A program made the translations under genes and the position numbers. This document shows positions 42,959-50,806 of a stretch of DNA of 64,000 bases, one piece after another. The notes below the pieces were generated by a model. The model saw only the letters and a list, made by a program, of their open reading frames with translations, did not search any database and was not told the DNA's origin. Every line of letters begins with the position of its first letter. Within the stretch, counting starts at the first letter, position 1. Source of the DNA: Actinoplanes sp. L3-i22 (GTDB lineage Bacteria; Actinomycetota; Actinomycetes; Mycobacteriales; Micromonosporaceae); contig NZ_AP024745.1 of assembly GCF_019704555.1 (NCBI RefSeq), positions 7,200,501 through 7,264,500 on the forward strand, in the 5' to 3' direction.

Positions 42959-43230
42959 CGTTTCCGCACCACCGCGCCGGACCTGGACGAAAGTTCCCTG
43001 CCGCGTCCAGGTCCGGCCGGAGGTTTCCGCCCCACCGACCGGGGCCCGGACGAATGTTTCTCCACCGCCGCTCCGGCCCCGGAAGGAAATTTCCACCCCC
43101 ACCGACCCCGACCCCGACCCCGACGAAAACATCAAACCCCACCAGTCGAAAACTTTCACCCGGACCAATCCGGGCCCAGACAAAAACCTTTTGCCCGCAA
43201 CCGACCCGGGCGCAGGCGGAAACTTCTAAC
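42959..43230 (+). repeat. Degenerate repeat tract 3' of the M14 gene
   Basis: Seven imperfect units of about 35-50 bp, each built around an AT-rich GAAAGTTTCC/GGAAATTTCC core in a C-rich setting, follow the stop codon. A subarray CCCCGAcccga occurs at 43090-43120. I see no gene here. Confidence 0.65.
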
Positions 43231-43332
43231 TGCGACCACCTGGGTGGCAATCGCCGCACCATCGACCGCGCGCCGCTGCTGCGGCAGCGGCAGCGGCGTG
43301 GGCCACGGCGTGCCCGCCGGCCCAGGCCACAG

Positions 43333-43668
43333 CATGCCCGCCAGCGCGGACTACGCCGTGCCCATCGGCGGGGGCCACGGCATGCCCGCCAGCGCGGACT
43401 ACGCCGTGCCCATCGGCGGGGGCCACGGCATGCCCGCCAGCGCAGGTCACGGCATGCCCGCCAGCGCAGGTCACGGCATGCCCGCCAGCGCAGGTCACGG
43501 CATGCCCGCCAGCGCAGGTCACGGCATGCCCGCCAGCGCAGGTCACGGCATGCCCGCCAGCGCAGGTCACGGCATGCCCGCCAGCGCAGGTCACGGCATG
43601 CCCGCCAGCGCAGGTCACGGCATGCCCGCCAGCGCAGGTCACGGCATGCCCGCCAGCGCAGGTCACGG
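43333..43668. repeat. 24-bp minisatellite with GGCATGCC in every unit
   Basis: Two identical 48-bp units (43333-43380, 43381-43428) are followed by ten perfect 24-bp units (catgcccgccagcgcaggtc plus acgg) at 43429-43668. Each contains the palindrome GGCATGCC. The array lies just 3' of the WD40-like gene. There are no spacers of varying sequence, so it is not CRISPR. Confidence 0.95.
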
Positions 43669-43686
43669 CATGCCCGTCAGCGCGGA

Positions 43687-45093
43687 CTACGCAGTGCCCA
43701 TCGGCGCGGGCCATGGTGTGCCCGTCGGCGCGTCCCAGCGGCGCACGGTCGAGCCGTCCACGCTGAACAGTGTCGGTCTGCCATCGATCACGGCGGCGGC
43801 GATGCCGCGGATCTCGCGCCGATGCCCGACCAGCGGCGATCCGGCCGCCTCGCCGGTCTCCGCGTCGAAGCGCAGAATCTGCCGACCGGAACTGATCGCC
43901 AGATACGGTCGCCCGCCCACCTCGTAGGCGCATGCCCCGTCGAGACGCGGCATCGGAATGGGCACACCGATCGGGGTGCCGGCCGCCGCGTCGATCCGGC
44001 GCACCCGGTCATCCGTCGTCTGCACCGCGAGGCAGGTCCGGCCGCGAAGCTGGAAGGTGCTCAGGACGGCATGGACACCCTCGATCGGTTCCTGAACGAC
44101 GCCGCGGCCCAGATCCAGTCGGAGCAACGACCGACCATTGCCGAGCGCCACCATTCGACGATCGCCGATCCGATAGGGATGGAGTCCGTATTTCTCGCTG
44201 CCCGGCACCCGAACAGCGAGCCCGATCTGCTTCCCGGTACGACCGTCGAGACAACCGATGTCCCCACCCGACGTCCGCACATATATTTCGTCGCCGCTGA
44301 CCGCCACCGCCGCGACCCGGAATCTGATCCGAGCCGATTTCCACACGCCGTCCCGATGACGCCACCGCCGCAGCCCACGCCAATTCGCGATGGTCAGCAC
44401 ACCCGGCCCGGCCGGGTCACCGAACGGCACCGACCGACCCTGTCGGTGATACTCCGGAAACGACGCCACGGTCTCGCCGGTGCCCGGATCCAGGAACCGC
44501 GCGGCCCCACCCCAGGAGGACACCACCACAAACCCAGGAACAACATCGATTTGGTACGCGGAATCGCGCGCGAACGGCCGCGCGACGCCCCGCCAGCGCG
44601 GTTCGTAAGCGCCGCCTCCGAGCCCGGCGAACAGCTGAGCGACGGTCGGCTCGACCACCGGGAACAGCCGAGCCACCTCGTCGAGCGCGCCTCGGCTGTC
44701 GACCAGCGCCGCCCGCACCCCGTCCACCGCGGCGTCCAGTTCCGCCTCGGTCGCCCCGTGCCGTTCGATCGGCGCGCCGACCATTTCCCCGATCAATTCG
44801 ACAATGGACTCACTCGTACCCCGGGAAGGGTTTGATGCGGCAATCCGCGCAAGAAATCGGATTGCCGGGCCCAAGGCCGCCACATATCCACCGTCCTGCC
44901 CGTACTCGGTGTAGAAATAGTCGGCGTCCGCGTAGAGCAGATCCTCGATCCGGCCGAGGCCACCGTGCCCGGCGGCCAGATCCCGGAGCACGCCGACCAG
45001 AATCGCTCCGGTCGCGCCGGCTTCCGACGACCCGGCGAGCAGTTCGTCCCACGGCACGTCCTCGACGCCGTCCAGCGGCCGTTCCCACCCCAT
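43687..45093 (-). CDS. WD40/propeller-like protein
   Basis: The 468-residue product has an N-terminal helical domain of unknown type and a C-terminal half with repeated blade motifs (RFLDPGTGETVASF, GCLDGRTGKQIGLAV, RRIDAAAGTPIGVPI, LRFDAETGEAAGSPLVGH, RRWDAPTGTPW), as in actinobacterial WD40-like proteins. It likely serves as a protein-binding scaffold; no enzyme motif is seen. ATG 45093 is seven bases from a minus-strand TATCTT (45101-45106), arguing for leaderless translation. Confidence 0.65.
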   Translation of the reverse strand: MGWERPLDGVEDVPWDELLAGSSEAGATGAILVGVLRDLAAGHGGLGRIEDLLYADADYFYTEYGQDGGYVAALGPAIRFLARIAASNPSRGTSESIVELIGEMVGAPIERHGATEAELDAAVDGVRAALVDSRGALDEVARLFPVVEPTVAQLFAGLGGGAYEPRWRGVARPFARDSAYQIDVVPGFVVVSSWGGAARFLDPGTGETVASFPEYHRQGRSVPFGDPAGPGVLTIANWRGLRRWRHRDGVWKSARIRFRVAAVAVSGDEIYVRTSGGDIGCLDGRTGKQIGLAVRVPGSEKYGLHPYRIGDRRMVALGNGRSLLRLDLGRGVVQEPIEGVHAVLSTFQLRGRTCLAVQTTDDRVRRIDAAAGTPIGVPIPMPRLDGACAYEVGGRPYLAISSGRQILRFDAETGEAAGSPLVGHRREIRGIAAAVIDGRPTLFSVDGSTVRRWDAPTGTPWPAPMGTA

Positions 45094-45142
45094 GATCAAG
45101 AAGATAGCCGCAGGTCCATTCCGCCGTCGCGACTATTACCTG

Positions 45143-45169
45143 TAGGCGATCGCCTAATGGGTGTAGGAT
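45143..45169 (+). promoter_or_regulatory. TetR operator and leaderless promoter
   Basis: TAGGCGATCGCCTA (45143-45156) is a perfect 14-bp palindrome immediately upstream of the -10 TAGGAT (45164-45169). The ATG at 45176 follows six bases later. This fits autorepression of the TetR-SGNH operon. Confidence 0.7.
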
Positions 45170-45175
45170 GATGGC

Positions 45176-45751
45176 ATGGAACGTGCCGCACTCACCTCCG
45201 CCGTGGTGGTCGCCGACGCCGCCGCCCTCGCCGACGAGGCCGGCTTCGAGGCCGTCACGCTGTCGGCCGTCGCGCGGCGGCTCGGCGTGCAGGCCCCCAG
45301 CCTGTATTCGCACGTCCGTGACCGGGAGGCGCTGCTCGACGGCGTCACCGCGCTGGCGCTCGGCGACCTGTCCCAGCGCATCGCCGCGGCGATCGCGGGC
45401 CGGGCCGGCCGGGCGGCGCTGGAGGGCTACACCGGGGCGTATCGGGAGTTCGCCCGCGACGCGCCCGGCCGCTGGCAGTCGCTGCAGCGGCGCTCCGGCG
45501 ACATCGTCGTGCGATCGGACGCCGCCCGGCAGGTGGTCACCCTGACCCGGGCGGTGCTGCGCGGCTACCCGGTCCCGGAGGACCAGCACGTCCACGCCAT
45601 CCGCGTCCTCGGCGCCACCATCAACGGCTATCTGGCGATCGAGCGGATCGGCGGTTTCGACCACAGCACCCCGTCGCCCGAGGTGTCCTGGCGCAAGACC
45701 GTCCAGGTCCTCGACGCACTCCTGAACAACTGGCCTGGAGACCCCCAATGA
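45176..45751 (+). CDS. TetR-family transcriptional regulator (WHG-type ligand domain)
   Basis: The 191-residue protein has a TetR HTH (VTLSAVARRLGVQAPSLYSHVRDREALLDGV) and a C-terminal domain ending in the WHG-like segment typical of this subgroup. Its stop overlaps the SGNH hydrolase start (ATGA), so the regulator and enzyme form a coupled operon. The operator at 45143-45156 implies autorepression. Confidence 0.9.
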   Translation: MERAALTSAVVVADAAALADEAGFEAVTLSAVARRLGVQAPSLYSHVRDREALLDGVTALALGDLSQRIAAAIAGRAGRAALEGYTGAYREFARDAPGRWQSLQRRSGDIVVRSDAARQVVTLTRAVLRGYPVPEDQHVHAIRVLGATINGYLAIERIGGFDHSTPSPEVSWRKTVQVLDALLNNWPGDPQ

Positions 45752-46905
45752 TCACCACAGCAATCACCGCCGACCTGGTGCACGGCATCGCCGAGCTGGA
45801 GCGGACCGCCCGCGGCGTCCGGCCGCACCGGCTGCCGGCCGCGGCGCTCGCCCGGTTCACCGATCCGCAACTGTCGATGGTCGAGGCGCAGCCGTCCGGC
45901 GCCCGCGTCACCGTGGCGACCGCGGCCCGCACCCTGGAGCTGGTCCTGCACCCGAGCCGGGTCGGTTACCTGGGCGCCGTCCGGCCGCGCGGTCAGGTCG
46001 ACCTGGTCATCGACGGCGAGCTGCTGCGCAGTGACCCGCTCGGCGGCGGTGACCTGGTCGAGGTGGACCTGCGGACCGGGGCGTCCGCGTTCCACCCCGG
46101 GGACGCGCACGTCGCCACCTTCCCGGACCTGCCCGCCGGCGACAAGGTCGTGGAGCTCTGGCTGCCGCACAACGAGTCGGTCGAGCTGGTCGAGCTGCGC
46201 TCGGACGAGCCGGTCCGTCCGGTCGTGACGACCGGCCGGCGGCTCTGGGTGCACCACGGCAGCTCGATCAGCCACGGGTCGAACGCGGCGAGCCCGGGCC
46301 GGATCTGGCCGGCCGTCGCCGCCCGCCGTGGCGGGGTCGACCTGCGCAACCTCGGGCTGGGCGGGAGCGCGCTAGTCGATCCGTTCACCGCCCGGGTGAT
46401 CCGGGACGCGCCGGCCGACCTGATCAGCGTGAAGTTCGGGATCAACGTGGTGAACCTGGACGGGATGCGGCTGCGGACGTTCGTGCCGGCCGTGCACGGG
46501 TTCCTGGACACGATCCGGGACGGTCACCCCCGTACACCGCTGATGTTGATCTCGTCGATCTTCTGTGGCATCCACGAGGACACGCCCGGGCCCGGGGCGA
46601 TCGATCCGGCGTCGCTGGGCACGGATCAGGTCCGGTTCACCGCGACCGGCCGGACCGGGGACCGTGAGCTGGGCCGGCTCTCGCTGCAGGTCATCCGCGA
46701 GGCGCTGGCCTCGCTGGCCGAGCGGCGCGCGGACGACCCGAACCTGCACTACCTGGACGGCACGCTGCTCTACGGCGAGAAGGACGCGGCCGAGCACCCG
46801 CTGCCCGACGCGCTGCACCCGGACACCGCGACGCACCAGCTGATCGGCGAACGGTTCGCCGAACACGCGTTCGGCGCCGACGGACCGTTCGCTCAGCGGC
46901 AGTAA
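45748..46905 (+). CDS. SGNH/GDSL-family hydrolase with N-terminal beta domain
   Basis: The 385-residue protein has an N-terminal jelly-roll-like domain (to about 160) and an SGNH hydrolase domain: WVHHGSSISHGSN (block I, Ser), LGLGGSALV (block II Gly), FGINVVN (block III Asn) and DALHPDTATH (block V Asp/His). Such two-domain proteins include carbohydrate and lipid esterases. No signal peptide is seen. The stop codon lies inside the first unit of the 46890-47230 repeat array. Confidence 0.85.
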   Translation: MITTAITADLVHGIAELERTARGVRPHRLPAAALARFTDPQLSMVEAQPSGARVTVATAARTLELVLHPSRVGYLGAVRPRGQVDLVIDGELLRSDPLGGGDLVEVDLRTGASAFHPGDAHVATFPDLPAGDKVVELWLPHNESVELVELRSDEPVRPVVTTGRRLWVHHGSSISHGSNAASPGRIWPAVAARRGGVDLRNLGLGGSALVDPFTARVIRDAPADLISVKFGINVVNLDGMRLRTFVPAVHGFLDTIRDGHPRTPLMLISSIFCGIHEDTPGPGAIDPASLGTDQVRFTATGRTGDRELGRLSLQVIREALASLAERRADDPNLHYLDGTLLYGEKDAAEHPLPDALHPDTATHQLIGERFAEHAFGADGPFAQRQ

Positions 46906-47240
46906 CTTTCCAACGGCCGTCCGACCTCGCGAGCAACGGCGGTAAGTTTCCAACGCCGCCGGACCTCGCGAGCAACGGCAGAAAGTTTCCGACCGCCGCC
47001 CGATCCCACGCTCAGCGGCAGAAAGTTTCCAACCGCAGCCCGGCTTGCCCCTCAGCGGCGGGAACTTTCCTACTGCCGCTCCGCACGGCGGCGGGCGGCA
47101 AGTTCCCAACCTCCGCGCCAGACCGCCCGCTCAGCGGCCGTAGGTTTCCAACAGCCGCGCCAGACCGCTCGGTCAGCGGCCGTAAGTTCCCAACAGCCCC
47201 GCCAGACCGCTCACTCAGCGGCCGTAGGTTTCCAACAGCC
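46890..47240. repeat. Array of about eight units copied from an oxidoreductase 3' end
   Basis: Units of about 42 bp with the core CAGCGGCCGTAGGTTTCCAAC derive from the last codons and stop of the minus-strand oxidoreductase (LLETYGR-stop). Copies become more degenerate toward the SGNH hydrolase, whose own stop is within the outermost unit. The array fills the whole gap between the convergent genes. Confidence 0.85.
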
Positions 47241-48723
47241 GCAACCAGACCTCGCTGACCGTCGGGTAGGCCGGAACCGCGTGCCACAGCCGATCGATCG
47301 GCACCTCCCCGACCACCGCGATCGTCGCCGCGTGCAACAGCTCGGCGACGTCCGGTCCGGCCAGGGTGCATCCGACGAGCACCCGGCGGTCCTCGTCGAC
47401 GACCATCCGGGCGTGCCCGTGATAGTCGTCGGCGTGCAGCGCGGATCCGGCAACGGCGCCCAGGTCGTAGTCGACGACCCGGATGCGCAGTCCGGCGGCT
47501 TCGGCGGCAGCCGCGGTCAGGCCGACCGACGCGATCTCCGGTTCGGTGAAAATTACCTGCGGCACCGCCCGCTGGTCGGCGGTCGCCACGTGCCGGCCCC
47601 ACCGGCCGTCGTCGACCGGCGCCCCCGTGGCCCGCGCCACGATCACGTCGCCGACCGCGCGAGCCTGGTATTTGCCCTGGTGGGTGAGGAGCACCCGATG
47701 GTTGACGTCCCCGGCGGCATAGAGCCCGTCGGCAACCTGCAGCGTGTCATCCACGGCAAGCCACTCCCCCGGCGTCAGGCCGACCGTCTCCAGTCCGATG
47801 TCCCGGGTGTTCGGCGTCCGCCCGATCGCGACCAGCACCTCATCCGCGATGACCTGCGCACCGTCGGTCAGCGTGATCCGCACGGTGCCGTCGGCCTCGC
47901 GGCGCACCGACGCGGCCTCCACGCCGGTCCGCACCGACACCCCGGCCTCACGCAACGCCTCGGCGACGAGTTCCCCGGCGAAAGTTTCCACCATCGGCAG
48001 GATCCCGTCGCGGGCCAGTACGGTGACCGACGAGCCCAGCGCCGCGTAGGCGGTCGCCATCTCGGTGGCCACCACGCCCCCGCCGATCACCGCGAGCCGC
48101 CCCGGCGCGACGCTCGCGGCGGCCGCCTCCCGGCTGGTCCACGGCGCCGCGTCACGCAGCCCGTCGATGTCCGGGACGAGCGCGCCGCTCCCAGTCGCGA
48201 TCACGACCGCGTGCCGCGCGGTCAGGGTCACCGCGGGTTCGTTGTCCCGCACGACCGCGTGCCGCGCGGTCAGGGTCACCGTGGGTTCGCTTTCCCGCAC
48301 GACCACGGACCGCGCGGTCAGGGTCACCGCGGGTTCGCTTTCCCGACCGATTTCGACGGTACGGGCGGAGGTCAGCCGACCATGCCCCCGGTACAGCGTG
48401 ATCCCGGCCTTGCGCAGCCACTCGACCTGGCCGTCGTCCTTCCAGTCGGAGGCGAACGAGTCCCGGCGGCGGAACACGGCCGCCACGTCCAGGTCACCGG
48501 TCACCGCCTCGCGGGCGCCGGGCAGCCGCCGGGCCGCCCGCAGCGCGGCCCCGCTGCGCAGCAGGGCCTTGGTCGGCATGCACGCCCAGTAGGAGCACTC
48601 GCCGCCGACCAGTTCCCGCTCCACGATCGCGGCGGTCAGGCCGCCCTTGACCACCCGGTCGGCGACGTTCTCGCCGACCGGGCCCGCACCGATGACGATG
48701 ACGTCGTAGGTCTCGCCGCTCAT
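47215..48723 (-). CDS. Pyridine nucleotide-disulfide oxidoreductase (lipoamide dehydrogenase-like)
   Basis: The 502-residue flavoenzyme has the FAD motif GAGPVG (12-17), a redox pair Cys43/Cys48 in GGECSYWACMP, the NAD motif GGGVVATEMA and the second FAD motif LYAAGDVN. The C-terminal HPT-Glu dyad of true lipoamide dehydrogenase reads YPTVSE, so the His is missing and the substrate is uncertain. Residues about 126-174 contain three copies of a 16-residue segment, two more than expected. Start and end regions are also duplicated in flanking DNA. Confidence 0.88.
   Translation of the reverse strand: MSGETYDVIVIGAGPVGENVADRVVKGGLTAAIVERELVGGECSYWACMPTKALLRSGAALRAARRLPGAREAVTGDLDVAAVFRRRDSFASDWKDDGQVEWLRKAGITLYRGHGRLTSARTVEIGRESEPAVTLTARSVVVRESEPTVTLTARHAVVRDNEPAVTLTARHAVVIATGSGALVPDIDGLRDAAPWTSREAAAASVAPGRLAVIGGGVVATEMATAYAALGSSVTVLARDGILPMVETFAGELVAEALREAGVSVRTGVEAASVRREADGTVRITLTDGAQVIADEVLVAIGRTPNTRDIGLETVGLTPGEWLAVDDTLQVADGLYAAGDVNHRVLLTHQGKYQARAVGDVIVARATGAPVDDGRWGRHVATADQRAVPQVIFTEPEIASVGLTAAAAEAAGLRIRVVDYDLGAVAGSALHADDYHGHARMVVDEDRRVLVGCTLAGPDVAELLHAATIAVVGEVPIDRLWHAVPAYPTVSEVWLRLLETYGR
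48203..48346 (-). repeat. Three in-frame 48-bp repeats inside the oxidoreductase
   Basis: Near-identical 48-bp units start at 48203, 48251 and 48299 and encode EPAVTLTARHAVV-type segments just before the ATGS motif. The insertion adds about 32 residues at the edge of the FAD domain and leaves the frame open. Confidence 0.9.
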
Positions 48724-48935
48724 TCAACTCTCCTTGGCAGCGTGCGCCCGGGCGCAGCGCCGCGATGGTGGTGTCGCCGCTCATTCAGTTCCCCCCGGAC
48801 AGCGCGCCTGAAGCGCCGCACCGGGACGTCAGTGTCGCCACTCAACCAGCCCCCGTGCGTAGCCCGCGTAAAGCGCCACCCCAGGACGTCAGTGTCGCCG
48901 TTCAAAAGGCGCCACGCCGGGACATCGGTGGCGCC
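48702..48935 (-). repeat. Decaying copies of the oxidoreductase start region
   Basis: Four to five units of about 36-60 bp resemble the true start (ATGAGCGGCGA at 48723). A second ATG copy lies at 48784 and a GTG copy at 48841; older copies have lost the start codon. The rest of 48724-49042 shows no gene. Confidence 0.75.
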
Positions 48936-49042
48936 CGCCGGCACCGAGATACCCCCACTGATGATCATCGGCCACCGGCCGCCGCGCGGCCGCCTCGCAC
49001 GGCGGATCACCGCGCGTGGTTCGTCGGCCGGGGGAACCGCGC

Positions 49043-49483
49043 CTACGGATTCTCGACGTCGAACAGGCTGTCGTCGTGGGCGCTGCCGCCGGGCCCACGC
49101 TGCTCGGAACTCGGCACGATGTCCGCATAGCAGCCGAGCCGATTTCCCCACGGATCCTCGAAGTCGAGGAAGCTGACCACGCCCGGAAGGGTGGTCACCG
49201 GCGAGGGAATCACCCCGAGCTCGGACGCCACCCGCCGCGCGGCGGCCCGGACATCGTCGACCCGCAGTCTGACCCGCGTGGTCAACGGCGAAACCGGCCC
49301 GGCGATCGCGATCACCTGCCACCACAGTTCGACGCCGGGCAAGACCCGCCATTCGAGGAAATCCTCGTGCGGGGCGAAGTCCGGCTCTCGCGCGAACAGC
49401 GTCGCGTAGAACCGGCGGCCGGCGTCGATGTCGCCCACCGGAATCTGCAACGTCATCCCACTGGGCCGCATCCCGCCAGTCAT
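49043..49483 (-). CDS. VOC-family (glyoxalase/bleomycin-resistance fold) protein
   Basis: The 146-residue product shows the VOC pattern: LQIPVGDIDAGRRFYATLFAREP, VRLRVDDVRAAARRVASELG and FLDFEDPWGNRLGCYAD. These are beta-alpha-beta-beta-beta units of metal-dependent lyases/dioxygenases or drug-binding proteins. Metal ligands are only partly evident. ATG 49483 is used; ATG 49471 and 49456 are alternatives. It is divergent from the phosphotransferase. Confidence 0.82.
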   Translation of the reverse strand: MTGGMRPSGMTLQIPVGDIDAGRRFYATLFAREPDFAPHEDFLEWRVLPGVELWWQVIAIAGPVSPLTTRVRLRVDDVRAAARRVASELGVIPSPVTTLPGVVSFLDFEDPWGNRLGCYADIVPSSEQRGPGGSAHDDSLFDVENP

Positions 49484-49759
49484 AGGACCCAGTCGAGCAG
49501 AGATCCCGTCACCCCGCAACGCCCGCCGCTGCCGGTCCGGCCCGCTGCAGGTCGAGGGAACGGTCGCTGTTCTGCCGCGTCGCGAGTCCTGCCATCGTGG
49601 CCTCCGCAGTTCGATGCGACGCCACTGTAGCGAATACCACGCTGAGCTACCCAATGGTGGCTCTCCGTCTGCATCGGCTCCGGTCAGGACGACGTCCGGG
49701 CATCCGTCATGATTGGCGCGAATCACCTTGTCGACGGAGCGCGGCCCGGAAGAGGATCC

Positions 49760-50755
49760 ATGACAGTTCTGCGGCATCTCGAGCGGCGGGCGGACGCGTT
49801 TCAGCAGCCGGTCGGGGCGGCGGAGATCCAGGCCGTCGGTGTCCGGGTCTTCGGGCCGGCGGCCCGGCTGGTCTCGGCCGTCGAGCTCGGTCTCGGGATG
49901 TACAACAACACGTACCGGCTGACCGTCGAGGGCCAGGAGCACGACGTCGTGTTGCGGGTCGCGCCGGAGCCGGGGCGGCAGTTCCGGTCCGAGCGGCAGC
50001 TCATGCGCAACGAGTACGCCACCCTGCCCTGGCTGTCGCCGATCGCGCCGCTGCTGCCGCGGGTGATCGCGGCCGACTGGTCGCACGAGGTGATCGGCCG
50101 GGACTGGATGGTCGAGACACTCGTCGCCGGGGTGCCGGCGGCCGGACCGGACGGCCTGGTCGCCTATCCGCGGGAGAGCTGGCGCGGCTTCTACCGGCAG
50201 ATCGGGGCCGTCACCGCGAAGGTGCACGCCGTCCGGGGTCCGCATTTCGGCCCGATCGGCGGGCCGGGGTTCGCGAGCTGGAGCCAGGCGCTGGCCGCGG
50301 CCTTCGCCGACATCGTGGCCGATGTCGAGGGCTGCGGGCTGGACGCCGCCGACCTTCGCGCGGTCGCCGCGGCGGCGGCCGGCCGCGCCGAGGTCCTCGA
50401 TCGGATCACCGAGCCACGCCTGCTGGCCGGTGACCTGTGGACGGTGAACCTGATGCTCGCCGAGGGGGCCCCGGAGCCGACGATCAGCGGGGTGCTCGAC
50501 CTGGACCGGACGCTGTGGGGAGATCCGGCGGCGGACTGGACGATCCGGATGGCGCTGGCCAAGCCGGGTACCGACCGGGACGCGTTCTGGGCGGACGACA
50601 GCTACGGGCCGATGGACCGTTCGCCCGAGGCACGGTGGCGTGCGCAGGTCTACGAGGCACGGCACCTCGGCGCGATCCGGCTGGAGTGTCACCGGCTGGG
50701 TGATGCGGAGGGTGTGCAAAACACGTACCGCGAAATGGGTTTGATCTTCGGGTGA
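49760..50755 (+). CDS. APH-family phosphotransferase
   Basis: The 331-residue kinase-fold protein has VVLRVAPE (ATP lobe; its expected Lys reads Arg), AGDLWTVNLML (catalytic Asp/Asn) and GVLDLDRTLWGDPAADW (metal Asp). It resembles aminoglycoside/hydroxyurea phosphotransferase-like actinobacterial proteins; substrate unknown. ATG 49760 is supported by GGAAGAGGA immediately upstream, while the frame also extends to 49709. It ends at the shared terminator with the oligopeptide operon. Confidence 0.82.
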   Translation: MTVLRHLERRADAFQQPVGAAEIQAVGVRVFGPAARLVSAVELGLGMYNNTYRLTVEGQEHDVVLRVAPEPGRQFRSERQLMRNEYATLPWLSPIAPLLPRVIAADWSHEVIGRDWMVETLVAGVPAAGPDGLVAYPRESWRGFYRQIGAVTAKVHAVRGPHFGPIGGPGFASWSQALAAAFADIVADVEGCGLDAADLRAVAAAAAGRAEVLDRITEPRLLAGDLWTVNLMLAEGAPEPTISGVLDLDRTLWGDPAADWTIRMALAKPGTDRDAFWADDSYGPMDRSPEARWRAQVYEARHLGAIRLECHRLGDAEGVQNTYREMGLIFG

Positions 50756-50794
50756 AAAAACGCGCCGCGCGGAGAAGAGCCTCCGCGCGGCGCG
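50755..50794 (-). terminator. Rho-independent terminator of the opp operon
   Basis: A perfect 14-bp stem (50761-50774 with 50781-50794, loop of six) is followed on the minus strand by TTTTTT. It lies 12 bases after the binding-protein stop. On the plus strand the A run precedes the hairpin, so termination is mainly minus-directed. Confidence 0.9.
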
Positions 50795-50806
50795 ATCGAT
50801 CCAGGA

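Noticed and set aside
43333..43668. CRISPR array
   Set aside because: Units are contiguous without variable spacers and no cas gene is present.
43244..43927. Plus-strand ORF with MPASAGHG repeats
   Set aside because: It is the 24-bp array read through into the antisense of the WD40-like gene; no independent evidence for expression.
49043..50719. 558-residue minus-strand ORF over the phosphotransferase and VOC genes
   Set aside because: Only the last 146 residues match a family; the rest is antisense to the phosphotransferase.
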